A stretch of DNA of 64,000 nt from Baylisascaris procyonis (Eukaryota > Nematoda > Chromadorea > Rhabditida > Ascarididae), in assembly GCA_037389465.1 (NCBI GenBank), contig JAZARR010000200.1, positions 1,130,001-1,194,000 of the forward strand. The letters are read 5' to 3'. Below, piece by piece: positions 23,947 through 38,279 of this stretch (position 1 is its first letter; every line of letters starts with the position of its first letter). The notes under the pieces are model-generated. The model had not been told where the DNA came from. It made no database searches and worked only from the letters and a program-made list of their open reading frames with translations. The position numbers and the translations under genes were made by a program.

Positions 23947-26900
23947 GGCGCGGGCGCCGGCAAAATCAGGCGCCAAAACGCGTTTTTCGGCGCGGGCGCC
24001 GGCGAAATCAGGCGCCAAAATGCGTTTTTCGGCGCCGGCGCCGGCGAAATCAGGCGCCAGAGTGCGTTTTTCGGCGCGGGCGCCGGCGAAATCAGGCGCC
24101 AAAACGCGTTTTTCGGCGCGGGCGCCGGCGAAATCAGGCGCCAAAATGCGTTTTTCGGCGCCGGCGCCGGCGAAATCAGGCGCCAAAATGCGTTTTTCGG
24201 CGCGGGCGCCGGCGAAATCAGGCGCCAAAACGCGTTTTTCGGCGCGGGCGCCGGCGAAATCAGGCGCCAAAATGCGTTTTTCGGCGCGGGCGCCGGCGAA
24301 ATCAGGCGCCAAAACGCGTTTTTCGGCGCGGGCGCCGGCGAAATCAGGCGCCAAAATGCGTTTTTCGGCGCGGGCGCCGGCGAAATCAGGCGCCAAAACG
24401 CGTTTTTCGGCGCGGGCGCCGGCGAAATCAGGCGCCAAAATGAGTTTTTCGGCGCGGGCGCCGGCGAAATCAGGCGCCAAAATGCGTTTTTCGGCGCCGG
24501 CGCCGGCGAAATCAGGCGCCAGAGTGCGTTTTTCGGCGCGGGCGCCGGCGAAATCAGGTGCCAAAATGGGTTATTCGGCGCCGGCGCCGGCGAAATCAGG
24601 TGCCAAAATGGGTTTTTCGGCGCCGGCGCCGGCGAAATCAGGCGCCAAAATGCGTTTTTCGGCGAGGGCGCCGGCGAAATCAGGCGCCAAAATGAGTTTT
24701 TCGGCGCCGGCGCCGGCGAAATCAGGCGCCAAAACGCGTTTTTCGGCGCCGGCGCCGGCGAAATCAGGCGCCAAAACGCGTTTTTCGGCGCGGGCGCCGG
24801 CGAAATCAGGCGCCAAAATGCGTTTTTCGGCGCGGGCGCCGGCGAAATCAGGCGCCAAAACGCGTTTTTCGGCGCGGGCGCCGGCGAAATCAGGCGCCAA
24901 AATGCGTTTTTCGGCGCCGGCGCCGGCGAAATCAGGCGCCAGAGTGCGTTTTTCGGCGCGGGCGCCGGCGAAATCAGGCGCCAAAACGCGTTTTTCGGCG
25001 CGGGCGCCGGCGAAATCAGGCGCCAAAATGCGTTTTTCGGCGCCGGCGCCGGCGAAATCAGGCGCCAAAATGCGTTTTTCGGCGCGGGCGCCGGCGAAAT
25101 CAGGCGCCAAAACGCGTTATTCGGCGCCGGCGCCGGCGAAATCAGGTGCCAAAATGAGTTTTTCGGCGCCGGCGCCGGCGAAATCAGGCGCCAAAACGCG
25201 TTTTTCGGCGCGGGCGCCGGCGAAATCAGGCGCCAAAACGCGTTTTTCGGCGCGGGCGCCGGTGAAATCAGGCGCCAAAATGCGTTTCTCGGCGCCGGCG
25301 CCGGCGAAATCAGGCGCCAAAATGCGTTTTTCGGCGCGGGCGCCGGCGAAATCAGGTGCCAAAATGGGTTTTTTGGCGCCGGCGCCGGCGAAATCAGGCG
25401 CCAGAGTGCGTTTTTCGGCGCGGGCGCCGGCGAAATCAGGTGCCAAAATGGGTTATTCGGCGCCGGCGCCGGCGAAATCAGGCGCCAAAATGAGTTTTTC
25501 GGCGCGGGCGCCGGCGAAATCAGGTGCCAAAATGGGTTATTCGGCGCCGGCGCCGGCGAAATCAGGCGCCAAAATGAGTTTTTCGGCGCGGGCGCCGGCG
25601 AAATCAGGCGCCAAAATGCGTTTTTCGGCGCCGGCGCCGGCGAAATCAGGCGCCAGAGTGCGTTTTTCGGCGCGGGCGCCGGCGAAATCAGGTGCCAAAA
25701 TGGGTTATTCGGCGCCGGCGCCGGCGAAATCAGGTGCCAAAATGGGTTTTTCGGCGCCGGCGCCGGCGAAATCAGGCGCCAAAACGCGTTTTTCGGCGCC
25801 GGCGCCGGCGAAATCAGGCGCCAAAATGCGTTTTTCGGCGCCGGCGCCGGCGAAATCAGGTGCCAAAATGGGTTTTTCGGCGCCGGCGCCGGCGAAATCA
25901 GGCGCCAGAGTGCGTTTTTCGGCGCGGGCGCCGGCGAAATCAGGCGCCAGAGTGCGTTTTTCGGCGCCGGCGCCGACGAAATCAGGCGCCAAAACGCGTT
26001 TTTCGGCGCGGGCGCCGGCGAAATCAGGCGCCAGAGTGCGTTTTTCGGCGCCGGCGCCGGCGAAATCAGGCGCCAAAACGCGTTTTTCGGCGCGGGCGCC
26101 GGCGAAATCAGGCGCCAGAGTGCGTTTTTCGGCGCCGGCGCCGGCGAAATCAGGCGCCAAAACGCATTTTTCGGCGCGGGCGCCGGCGAAATCAGGCGCC
26201 AAAATGCGTTTTTCGGCGCCGGCGCCGGCGAAATCAGGCGCCAAAACGCATTTTTGGGCGCGGGCGCCGGCGAAATCAGGCGCCAAAACGCGTTTTTCGG
26301 CGCCGGCGCCGGCTAAATCAGGTGCCAAAACGCGTTTTTCGGAGCCGGCGCCGGCGAAATCAGGCGCCAGAGTGCGTTTTTGGGCGCGGGCGCCGGCGAA
26401 ATCAGGCGCCAAAACGCGTTTTTCGGCGCGGGCGCCGGCGAAATCAGGCGCCAAAATGGGTTATTCGGCGCCGGCGCCGGCGAAATCAGGTGCCAAAATG
26501 AGTTTTTCGGCGCCGGCGCCGGCGAAATCAGGCGCCAAAACGCGTTTTTCGGCGCCGGCGCCGGCGAAATCAGGCGCCAAAATGAGTTTTTCGGCGCCGG
26601 CGCCGGCGAAATCAGGCGCCAAAACGCGTTTTTCGGCGCCGGCGCCGGCGAAATCAGGCGCCAAAATGCGTTTTTCGGCGCCGGCGCCGGCGAAATCAGG
26701 TGCCAAAATGGGTTTTTCGGCGCCGGCGCCGGCGAAATCAGGCGCCAGAGTGCGTTTTTCGGCGCGGGCGCCGGCGAAATCAGGCGCCAGAGTGCGTTTT
26801 TCGGCGCCGGCGCCGGCGAAATCAGGCGCCAAAACGCGTTTTTCGGCGCGGGCGCCGGCGAAATCAGGCGCCAAAATGAGTTTTTCGGCGCGGGCGCCGG

Positions 26901-29214
26901 CGAAATCAGGCGCCAAAATGCGTTTTTCGGCGCCGGCGCCGGCGAAATCAGGCGCCAGAGTGCGTTTTTCGGCGCGGGCGCCGGCGAAATCAGGTGCCAA
27001 AATGGGTTATTCGGCGCCGGCGCCGGCGAAATCAGGTGCCAAAATGGGTTTTTCGGCGCCGGCGCCGGCGAAATCAGGCGCCAAAATGCGTTTTTCGGCG
27101 AGGGCGCCGGCGAAATCAGGCGCCAAAATGAGTTTTTCGGCGCCGGCGCCGGCGAAATCAGGCGCCAAAACGCGTTTTTCGGCGCCGGCGCCGGCGAAAT
27201 CAGGCGCCAAAACGCGTTTTTCGGCGCGGGCGCCGGCGAAATCAGGCGCCAAAACGCGTTTTTCAGCGCGGGCGCCGGTGAAATCAGGCGCCAAAACGCG
27301 TTTCTCGGCGCCGGCGCCGGCGAAATCAGGCGCCAAAATGCGTTTTTCGGCGCCGGCGCCGGCGAAATCAGGTGCCAAAATGGGTTTTTCGGCGCCGGCG
27401 CCGGCGAAATCAGGCGCCAGAGTGCGTTTTTCGGCGCGGGCGCCGGCGAAATCAGGCGCCAGAGTGCGTTTTTCGGCGCCGGCGCCGGCGAAATCAGGCG
27501 CCAAAACGCGTTTTTCGGCGCGGGCGCCGGCGAAATCAGGCGCCAAAATGCGTTTTTCGGCGCCGGCGCCGGCGAAATCAGGCGCCAGAGTGCGTTTTTC
27601 GGCGCGGGCGCCGGCGAAATCAGGCGCCAAAACGCGTTTTTCGGCGCGGGCGCCGGCGAAATCAGGCGCCAAAATGCGTTTTTCGGCGCCGGCGCCGGCG
27701 AAATCAGGCGCCAAAACGCATTTTTCGGCGCGGGCGCCGGCGAAATCAGGCGCCAAAATGCGTTTTTCGGCGCCGGCGCCGGCGAAATCAGGCGCCAAAA
27801 CGCATTTTTGGGCGCGGGCGCCGGCGAAATCAGGCGCCAAAACGCGTTTTTCGGCGCGGGCGCCGGCGAAATCAGGCGCCAAAATGGGTTATTCGGCGCC
27901 GGCGCCGGCGAAATCAGGTGCCAAAATGAGTTTTTCAGCGCCGGCGCCGGCGAAATCAGGCGCCAAAACGCGTTTTTCGGCGCGGGCGCCGGCGAAATCA
28001 GGCGCCAGAGTGCGTTTTTCGGCGCCGGCGCCGGCGAAATCAGGCGCCAAAACGCGTTTTTCGGCGCGGGCGCCGGCGAAATCAGGCGCCAAAACGCGTT
28101 TTTCAGCGCGGGCGCCGGTGAAATCAGGCGCCAAAATGCGTTTCTCGGCGCCGGCGCCGGCGAAATCAGGCGCCAAAATGCGTTTTTCGGCGCCGGCGCC
28201 GGCGAAATCAGGTGCCAAAATGGGTTTTTCGGCGCCGGCGCCGGCGAAATCAGGCGCCAGAGTGCGTTTTTCGGCGCGGGCGCCGGCGAAATCAGGCGCC
28301 AGAGTGCGTTTTTCGGCGCCGGCGCCGGCGAAATCAGGCGCCAAAACGCGTTTTTCGGCGCGGGCGCCGGCGAAATCAGGCGCCAAAACGCGTTTTTCGG
28401 CGCGGGCGCCGGCGAAATCAGGCGCCAAAATGCGTTTTTCGGCGCCGGCGCCGGCGAAATCAGGCGCCAAAACGGATTTTTCGGCGCGGGCGCCGGCGAA
28501 ATCAGGCGCCAAAATGCGTTTTTCGGCGCCGGCGCCGGCGAAATCAGGCGCCAAAACGCATTTTTGGGCGCGGGCGCCGGCGAAATCAGGCGCCAAAACG
28601 CGTTTTTCGGCGCGGGCGCCGGCGAAATCAGGCGCCAAAATGGGTTATTCGGCGCCGGCGCCGGCGAAATCAGGTGCCAAAATGAGTTTTTCGGCGCCGG
28701 CGCCGGCGAAATCAGGCGCCAAAACGCGTTTTTCGGCGCGGGCGCCGGCGAAATCAGGCGCCAGAGTGCGTTTTTCGGCGCCGGCGCCGGCGAAATCAGG
28801 CGCCAAAACGCGTTTTTCGGCGCGGGCGCCGGCGAAATCAGGCGCCAAAATGCGTTTTTCGGCGCGGGCGCCGGCGAAATCAGGTGCCAAAATGGGTTAT
28901 TCGGCGCCGGCGCCGGCGAAATCAGGTGCCAAAATGGGTTTTTCGGCGCGGGCGCCGGCGAAATCAGGCGCCAGAGTGCGTTTTTCGGCGCGGGCGCCGG
29001 CGAAATCAGGTGCCAAAATGGGTTATTCGGCGCCGGCGCCGGCGAAATCAGGTGCCAAAATGAGTTTTTCGGCGCCGGCGCCGGCGAAATCAGGCGCCAA
29101 AACGCGTTTTTCGGCGCGGGCGCCGGCGAAATCAGGCGCCAAAACGCGTTTTTCGGCGCGGGCGCCGGTGAAATCAGGCGCCAAAATGCGTTTCTCGGCG
29201 CCGGCGCCGGCGAA

Positions 29215-30726
29215 ATCAGGCGCCAAAATGCGTTTTTCGGCGCGGGCGCCGGCGAAATCAGGTGCCAAAATGGGTTTTTCGGCGCCGGCGCCGGCGAAAT
29301 CAGGCGCCAGAGTGCGTTTTTCGGCGCGGGCGCCGGCGAAATCAGGTGCCAAAATGGGTTATTCGGCGCCGGCGCCGGCGAAATCAGGCGCCAAAATGAG
29401 TTTTTCGGCGCGGGCGCCGGCGAAATCAGGCGCCAAAATGCGTTTTTCGGCGCCGGCGCCGGCGAAATCAGGCGCCAGAGTGCGTTTTTCGGCGCGGGCG
29501 CCGGCGAAATCAGGTGCCAAAATGGGTTATTCGGCGCCGGCGCCGGCGAAATCAGGTGCCAAAATGGGTTTTTCGGCGCCGGCGCCGGCGAAATCAGGCG
29601 CCAAAACGCGTTTTTCGGCGCCGGCGCCGGCGAAATCAGGCGCCAAAATGCGTTTTTCGACGCCGGCGCCGGCGAAATCAGGTGCCAAAATGGGTTTTTC
29701 GGCGCCGGCGCCGGCGAAATCAGGCGCCAGAGTGCGTTTTTCGGCGCGGGCGCCGGCGAAATCAGGCGCCAGAGTGCGTTTTTCGGCGCCGGCGCCGGCG
29801 AAATCAGGCGCCAAAACGCGTTTTTCGGCGCGGGCGCCGGCGAAATCAGGCGCCAGAGTGCGTTTTTCGGCGCCGGCGCCGGCGAAATCAGCCGCCAAAA
29901 CGCGTTTTTCGGCGCGGGCGCCGGCGAAATCAGGCGCCAGAGTGCGTTTTTCGGCGCCGGCGCCGGCGAAATCAGGCGCCAAAATGCGTTTTTCGGCGCG
30001 GGCGCCGGCGAAATCAGGTGCCAAAATGGGTTTTTCGGCGCCGGCGCCGGCGAAATCAGGCGCCAGAGTGCGTTTTTCGGCGCGGGCGCCGGCGAAATCA
30101 GGTGCCAAAATGGGTTATTCGGCGCCGGCGCCGGCGAAATCAGGCGCCAAAATGAGTTTTTCGGCGCGGGCGCCGGCGAAATCAGGCGCCAAAATGCGTT
30201 TTTCGGCGCCGGCGCCGGCGAAATCAGGCGCCAGAGTGCGTTTTTCGGCGCGGGCGCCGGCGAAATCAGGTGCCAAAATGGGTTATTCGGCGCCGGCGCC
30301 GGCGAAATCAGGTGCCAAAATGGGTTTTTCGGCGCCGGCGCCGGCGAAATCAGGCGCCAAAACGCGTTTTTCGGCGCCGGCGCCGGCGAAATCAGGCGCC
30401 AAAATGCGTTTTTCGACGCCGGCGCCGGCGAAATCAGGTGCCAAAATGGGTTTTTCGGCGCCGGCGCCGGCGAAATCAGGCGCCAGAGTGCGTTTTTCGG
30501 CGCGGGCGCCGGCGAAATCAGGCGCCAGAGTGCGTTTTTCGGCGCCGGCGCCGGCGAAATCAGGCGCCAAAACGCGTTTTTCGGCGCGGGCGCCGGCGAA
30601 ATCAGGCGCCAGAGTGCGTTTTTCGGCGCCGGCGCCGGCGAAATCAGGCGCCAAAACGCGTTTTTCGGCGCGGGCGCCGGCGAAATCAGGCGCCAGAGTG
30701 CGTTTTTCGGCGCCGGCGCCGGCGAA
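29215..30726 (+). repeat. 18-monomer (756-bp) higher-order tandem duplication
   Basis: Copies are about 29215-29970 and 29971-30726. A private variant, TTTTTCGACGCC, occurs at 29658 and again 756 bp later at 30414, within the same order of monomer types. Differences are few, for example AATCAGCCGCC at 29887 versus AATCAGGCGCC. Confidence 0.85.
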
Positions 30727-31559
30727 ATCAGGCGCCAAAACGCATTTTTCGGCGCGGGCGCCGGCGAAATCAGGCGCCAAAATGCGTTTTTCGGCGCCGG
30801 CGCCGGCGAAATCAGGCGCCAAAACGCATTTTTGGGCGCGGGCGCCGGCGAAATCAGGCGCCAAGACGCGTTTTTCGGCGCCGGCGCCGGCTAAATCAGG
30901 TGCCAAAACGCGTTTTTCGGCGCCGGCGCCGGCGAAATCAGGCGCCAAAATGCGTTTTTCGGCGCCGGCGCCGGCGAAATCAGGCGCCAAAACGCATTTT
31001 TCGGCGCGGGCGCCGGCGAAATCAGGCGCCAAAATGCGTTTTTCGGCGCCGGCGCCGGCGAAATCAGGCGCCAAAACGCATTTTTGGGCGCGGGCGCCGG
31101 CGAAATCAGGCGCCAAAACGCGTTTTTCGGCGCGGGCGCCGGCGAAATCAGGCGCCAAAATGGGTTATTCGGCGCCGGCGCCGGCGAAATCAGGTGCCAA
31201 AATGAGTTTTTCGGCGCCGGCGCCGGCGAAATCAGGCGCCAAAACGCGTTTTTCGGCGCGGGCGCCGGCGAAATCAGGCGCCAGAGTGCGTTTTTCGGCG
31301 CCGGCGCCGGCGAAATCAGGCGCCAAAACGCATTTTTCGGCGCCGGCGCCGGCGAAATCAGGCGCCAAAATGCGTTTTTCGGCGCCGGCGCCGGCGAAAT
31401 CAGGTGCCAAAATGGGTTTTTCGGCGCCGGCGCCGGCGAAATCAGGCGCCAGAGTGCGTTTTTCGGCGCGGGCGCCGGCGAAATCAGGCGCCAGAGTGCG
31501 TTTTTCGGCGCCGGCGCCGGCGAAATCAGGCGCCAAAACGCGTTTTTCGGCGCGGGCGC

Positions 31560-34500
31560 CGGCGGAATCAGCCGCCAAAACGCGTTTTTCGGCGCGGGCG
31601 CCGGCGAAATCAGGCGCCAAAACGCGTTTTTCGGCGCGGGCGCCGGCGGAATCAGGCGCCAAAATGCGTTTTTCGGCGCGGGCGCCGGCGGAATCAGCCG
31701 CCAAAACGCGTTTTTCGGCGCGGGCGCCGGCGAAATCAGGCGCCAAAACGCGTTTTTCGGCGCGGGCGCCGGCGGAATCAGGCGCCAAAATGCGTTTTTC
31801 GGCGCCGGCGCCGGCGAAATCAGGCGCCAGAGTGCGTTTTTCGGCGCTGGCGCCGGCGAAATCAGGTGCCAAAATGGGTTATTCGGCGCCGGCGCCGGCG
31901 AAATCAGGTGCCAAAATGGGTTTTTCGGCGCCGGCGCCGGCGAAATCAGGCGCCAAAATGCGTTTTTCGGCGAGGGCGCCGGCGAAATCAGGCGCCAAAA
32001 TGAGTTTTTCGGCGCCGGCGCCGGCGAAATCAGGCGCCAAAACGCGTTTTTCGGCGCCGGCGCCGGCGAAATCAGGCGCCAAAACGCGTTTTTCGGCGCG
32101 GGCGCCGGCGAAATCAGGCGCCAAAACGCGTTTTTCAGCGCGGGCGCCGGTGAAATCAGGAGCCAAAATGCGTTTCTCGGCGCCGGCGCCGGCGAAATCA
32201 GGCGCCAAAATGCGTTTTTCGGCGCCGGCGCCGGCGAAATCAGGTGCCAAAATGGGTTTTTCGGCGCCGGCGCCGGCGAAATCAGGCGCCAGAGTGCGTT
32301 TTTCGGCGCGGGCGCCGGCGAAATCAGGCGCCAGAGTGCGTTTTTCGGCGCCGGCGCCGGCGAAATCAGGCGCCAAAACGCGTTTTTCGGCGCGGGCGCC
32401 GGCGAAATCAGGCGCCAAAACGCGTTTTTCGGCGCCGGCGCCGGCGAAATCAGGCGCCAAAACGCGTTTTTCGGCGCGGGCGCCGGCGAAATCAGGCGCC
32501 AAAATGCGTTTTTCGGCGCCGGCGCCGGCGAAATCAGGCGCCAGAGTGCGTTTTTCGGCGCGGGCGCCGGCGAAATCAGGCGCCAAAACGCGTTTTTCGG
32601 CGCGGGCGCCGGCGAAATCAGGCGCCAAAATGCGTTTTTCGGCGCCGGCGCCGGCGAAATCAGGCGCCAAAACGCATTTTTCGGCGCGGGCGCCGGCGAA
32701 ATCAGGCGCCAAAATGCGTTTTTCGGCGCCGGCGCCGGCGAAATCAGGCGCCAAAACGCATTTTTGGGCGCGGGCGCCGGCGAAATCAGGCGCCAGAGTG
32801 CGTTTTTCGGCGCCGGCGCCGGCGAAATCAGGCGCCAAAACGCATTTTTCGGCGCCGGCGCCGGCGAAATCAGGTGCCAAAATGAGTTTTTCGGCGCCGG
32901 CGCCGGCGAAATCAGGCGCCAAAACGCGTTTTTCGGCGCCGGCGCCGGCGAAATCAGGCGCCAAAATGAGTTTTTCGGCGCCGGCGCCGGCGAAATCAGG
33001 CGCCAAAACGCGTTTTTCGGCGCCGGCGCCGGCGAAATCAGGCGCCAAAATGCGTTTTTCGGCGCCGGCGCCGGCGAAATCAGGTGCCAAAATGGGTTTT
33101 TCGGCGCCGGCGCCGGCGAAATCAGGTGCCAAAATGGGTTTTTCAGCGCCGGCGCCGGCGAAATCAGGCGCCAAAATGCGTTTTTCGGCGAGGGCGCCGG
33201 CGAAATCAGGCGCCAAAATGAGTTTTTCGGCGCCGGCGCCGGCGAAATCAGGCGCCAAAACGCGTTTTTCGGCGCCGGCGCCGGCGAAATCAGGCGCCAA
33301 AACGCGTTTTTCGGCGCGGGCGCCGGCGAAATCAGGCGCCAAAACGCGTTTTTCAGCGCGGGCGCCGGTGAAATCAGGAGCCAAAATGCGTTTCTCGGCG
33401 CCGGCGCCGGCGAAATCAGGCGCCAAAATGCGTTTTTCGGCGCCGGCGCCGGCGAAATCAGGTGCCAAAATGGGTTTTTCGGCGCCGGCGCCGGCGAAAT
33501 CAGGCGCCAGAGTGCGTTTTTCGGCGCGGGCGCCGGCGAAATCAGGCGCCAGAGTGCGTTTTTCGGCGCCGGCGCCGGCGAAATCAGGCGCCAAAACGCG
33601 TTTTTCGGCGCGGGCGCCGGCGAAATCAGGCGCCAAAACGCGTTTTTCGGCGCCGGCGCCGGCGAAATCAGGCGCCAAAACGCGTTTTTCGGCGCGGGCG
33701 CCGGCGAAATCAGGCGCCAAAATGAGTTTTTCGGCGCGGGCGCCGGCGAAATCAGGCGCCAAAATGCGTTTTTCGGCGCCGGCGCCGGCGAAATCAGGCG
33801 CCAGAGTGCGTTTTTCGGCGCGGGCGCCGGCGAAATCAGGTGCCAAAATGGGTTATTCGGCGCCGGCGCCGGCGAAATCAGGTGCCAAAATGGGTTTTTC
33901 GGCGCCGGCGCCGGCGAAATCAGGCGCCAAAATGCGTTTTTCGGCGAGGGCGCCGGCGAAATCAGGCGCCAAAATGAGTTTTTCGGCGCCGGCGCCGGCG
34001 AAATCAGGCGCCAAAACGCGTTTTTCGGCGCCGGCGCCGGCGAAATCAGGCGCCAAAACGCGTTTTTCGGCGCGGGCGCCGGCGAAATCAGGCGCCAAAA
34101 CGCGTTTTTCAGCGCGGGCGCCGGTGAAATCAGGAGCCAAAATGCGTTTCTCGGCGCCGGCGCCGGCGAAATCAGGCGCCAAAATGCGTTTTTCGGCGCC
34201 GGCGCCGGCGAAATCAGGTGCCAAAATGGGTTTTTCGGCGCCGGCGCCGGCGAAATCAGGCGCCAGAGTGCGTTTTTCGGCGCGGGCGCCGGCGAAATCA
34301 GGCGCCAGAGTGCGTTTTTCGGCGCCGGCGCCGGCGAAATCAGGCGCCAAAACGCGTTTTTCGGCGCGGGCGCCGGCGAAATCAGGCGCCAAAACGCGTT
34401 TTTCGGCGCCGGCGCCGGCGAAATCAGGCGCCAAAACGCGTTTTTCGGCGCGGGCGCCGGCGAAATCAGGCGCCAAAATGCGTTTTTCGGCGCCGGCGCC

Positions 34501-37500
34501 GGCGAAATCAGGCGCCAGAGTGCGTTTTTCGGCGCGGGCGCCGGCGAAATCAGGCGCCAAAACGCGTTTTTCGGCGCGGGCGCCGGCGAAATCAGGCGCC
34601 AAAATGCGTTTTTCGGCGCCGGCGCCGGCGAAATCAGGCGCCAAAACGCATTTTTCGGCGCGGGCGCCGGCGAAATCAGGCGCCAAAATGCGTTTTTCGG
34701 CGCCGGCGCCGGCGAAATCAGGCGCCAAAACGCATTTTTGGGCGCGGGCGCCGGCGAAATCAGGCGCCAAAACGCGTTTTTCGGCGCGGGCGCCGGCGAA
34801 ATCAGGCGCCAAAATGGGTTATTCGGCGCCGGCGCCGGCGAAATCAGGTGCCAAAATGAGTTTTTCGGCGCCGGCGCCGGCGAAATCAGGCGCCAAAACG
34901 CGTTTTTCGGCGCGGGCGCCGGCGAAATCAGGCGCCAGAGTGCGTTTTTCGGCGCCGGCGCCGGCGAAATCAGGCGCCAAAACGCATTTTTCGGCGCGGG
35001 CGCCGGCGAAATCAGGCGCCAAAATGCGTTTTTCGGCGCCGGCGCCGGCGAAATCAGGCGCCAAAACGCATTTTTGGGCGCGGGCGCCGGCGAAATCAGG
35101 CGCCAAAACGCGTTTTTCGGCGCCGGCGCCGGCTAAATCAGGTGCCAAAACGCGTTTTTCGGAGCCGGCGCCGGCGAAATCAGGCGCCAGAGTGCGTTTT
35201 TGGGCGCGGGCGCCGGCGAAATCAGGCGCCAAAACGCGTTTTTCGGCGCGGGCGCCGGCGAAATCAGGCGCCAAAATGGGTTATTCGGCGCCGGCGCCGG
35301 CGAAATCAGGTGCCAAAATGAGTTTTTCGGCGCCGGCGCCGGCGAAATCAGGCGCCAAAACGCGTTTTTCGGCGCCGGCGCCGGCGAAATCAGGCGCCAA
35401 AATGAGTTTTTCGGCGCCGGCGCCGGCGAAATCAGGCGCCAAAACGCGTTTTTCGGCGCCGGCGCCGGCGAAATCAGGCGCCAAAATGCGTTTTTCGGCG
35501 CCGGCGCCGGCGAGATCAGGTGCCAAAATGGGTTTTTCGGCGCCGGCGCCGGCGAAATCAGGCGCCAGAGTGCGTTTTTCGGCGCGGGCGCCGGCGAAAT
35601 CAGGCGCCAGAGTGCGTTTTTCGGCGCCGGCGCCGGCGAAATCAGGCGCCAAAACGCGTTTTTCGGCGCGGGCGCCGGCGAAATCAGGCGCCAAAATGAG
35701 TTTTTCGGCGCGGGCGCCGGCGAAATCAGGCGCCAAAATGCGTTTTTCGGCGCCGGCGCCGGCGAAATCAGGCGCCAGAGTGCGTTTTTCGGCGCGGGCG
35801 CCGGCGAAATCAGGTGCCAAAATGGGTTATTCGGCGCCGGCGCCGGCGAAATCAGGTGCCAAAATGGGTTTTTCGGCGCCGGCGCCGGCGAAATCAGGCG
35901 CCAAAATGCGTTTTTCGGCGAGGGCGCCGGCGAAATCAGGCGCCAAAATGAGTTTTTCGGCGCCGGCGCCGGCGAAATCAGGCGCCAAAACGCGTTTTTC
36001 GGCGCCGGCGCCGGCGAAATCAGGCGCCAAAACGCGTTTTTCGGCGCGGGCGCCGGCGAAATCAGGCGCCAAAACGCGTTTTTCAGCGCGGGCGCCGGTG
36101 AAATCAGGCGCCAAAATGCGTTTCTCGGCGCCGGCGCCGGCGAAATCAGGCGCCAAAATGCGTTTTTCGGCGCCGGCGCCGGCGAAATCAGGTGCCAAAA
36201 TGGGTTTTTCGGCGCCGGCGCCGGCGAAATCAGGCGCCAGAGTGCGTTTTTCGGCGCGGGCGCCGGCGAAATCAGGCGCCAGAGTGCGTTTTTCGGCGCC
36301 GGCGCCGGCGAAACCAGGCGCCAAAACGCGTTTTTCGGCGCGGGCGCCGGCGAAATCAGGCGCCAAAACGCGTTTTTCGGCGCCGGCGCCGGCGAAATCA
36401 GGCGCCAAAACGCGTTTTTCGGCGCGGGCGCCGGCGAAATCAGGCGCCAAAATGCGTTTTTCGGCGCCGGCGCCGGCGAAATCAGGTGCCAAAATGAGTT
36501 TTTCGGCGCCGGCGCCGGCGAAATCAGGCGCCAAAACGCGTTTTTCGGCGCGGGCGCCGGCGAAATCAGGCGCCAGAGTGCGTTTTTCGGCGCCGGCGCC
36601 GGCGAAATCAGGCGCCAAAACGCGTTTTTCGGCGCGGGCGCCGGCGAAATCAGGCGCCAAAATGCGTTTTTCGGCGCCGGCGCCGGCGAAATCAGGTGCC
36701 AAAATGGGTTATTCGGCGCCGGCGCCGGCGAAATCAGGTGCCAAAATGGGTTTTTCGGCGCGGGCGCCGGCGAAATCAGGCGCCAGAGTGCGTTTTTCGG
36801 CGCGGGCGCCGGCGAAATCAGGTGCCAAAATGAGTTTTTCGGCGCCGGCGCCGGCGAAATCAGGCGCCAAAACGCGTTTTTCGGCGCGGGCGCCGGCGAA
36901 ATCAGGCGCCAAAACGCGTTTTTCGGCGCGGGCGCCGGTGAAATCAGGCGCCAAAATGCGTTTCTCGGCGCCGGCGCCGGCGAAATCAGGCGCCAAAATG
37001 CGTTTTTCGGCGCGGGCGCCGGCGAAATCAGGTGCCAAAATGGGTTTTTCGGCGCCGGCGCCGGCGAAATCAGGCGCCAGAGTGCGTTTTTCGGCGCGGG
37101 CGCCGGCGAAATCAGGCGCCAGAGTGCGTTTTTCGGCGCGGGCGCCGGCGAAATCAGGTGCCAAAATGGGTTATTCGGCGCCGGCGCCGGCGAAATCAGG
37201 CGCCAAAATGAGTTTTTCGGCGCGGGCGCCGGCGAAATCAGGCGCCAAAATGCGTTTTTCGGCGCGGGCGCCGGCGAAATCAGGCGCCAGAGTGCGTTTT
37301 TCGGCGCGGGCGCCGGCGAAATCAGGTGCCAAAATGGGTTATTCGGCGCCGGCGCCGGCGAAATCAGGTGCCAAAATGGGTTTTTCGGCGCCGGCGCCGG
37401 CGAAATCAGGCGCCAAAACGCGTTTTTCGGCGCCGGCGCCGGCGAAATCAGGCGCCAAAATGCGTTTTTCGGCGCCGGCGCCGGCGAAATCAGGTGCCAA

Positions 37501-38279
37501 AATGGGTTTTTCGGCGCCGGCGCCGGCGAAATCAGGCGCCAGAGTGCGTTTTTCGGCGCGGGCGCCGGCGAAATCAGGCGCCAGAGTGCGTTTTTCGGCG
37601 CCGGCGCCGGCGAAATCAGGCGCCAAAACGCATTTTTCGGCGCGGGCGCCGGCGAAATCAGGCGCCAAAATGCGTTTTTCGGCGCCGGCGCCGGCGAAAT
37701 CAGGCGCCAAAACGCATTTTTGGGCGCGGGCGCCGGCGAAATCAGGCGCCAAAACGCGTTTTTCGGCGCGGGCGCCGGTGAAATCAGGCGCCAAAATGCG
37801 TTTTTCGGCGCGGGCGCCGGCGGAATCAGCCGCCAAAACGCGTTTTTCGGCGCCGGCGCCGGCGAAATCAGGCGCCAGAGTGCGTTTTTCGGCGCCGGCG
37901 CCGGCGAAATCAGGCGCCAAAACGCGTTTTTCGGCGCGGGCGCCGGCGAAATCAGGCGCCAGAGTGCGTTTTTCGGCGCCGGCGCCGGCGAAATCAGGCG
38001 CCAAAACGCGTTTTTCGGCGCGGGCGCCGGCGAAATCAGGCGCCAGAGTGCGTTTTTCGGCGCCGGCGCCGGCGAAATCAGGCGCCAAAACGCATTTTTC
38101 GGCGCGGGCGCCGGCGAAATCAGGCGCCAAAATGCGTTTTTCGGCGCCGGCGCCGGCGAAATCAGGCGCCAAAACGCATTTTTGGGCGCGGGCGCCGGCG
38201 AAATCAGGCGCCAAAACGCGTTTTTCGGCGCGGGCGCCGGTGAAATCAGGCGCCAAAATGCGTTTTTCGGCGCGGGCGC
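31560..38279 (+). repeat. 6,720-bp higher-order repeat, copy A (160 monomers)
   Basis: The order of monomer variants here recurs exactly 6,720 bp to the right. This includes rare forms: GGAATCAGCCGCC units, the GGCTAAATC stop-bearing variant, GGAGCCGGCG and CGAGATCAGG. Before 31560 the correspondence breaks down. It contains smaller nested repeats at 756 and 1,218 bp (18 and 29 monomers). Confidence 0.9.
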
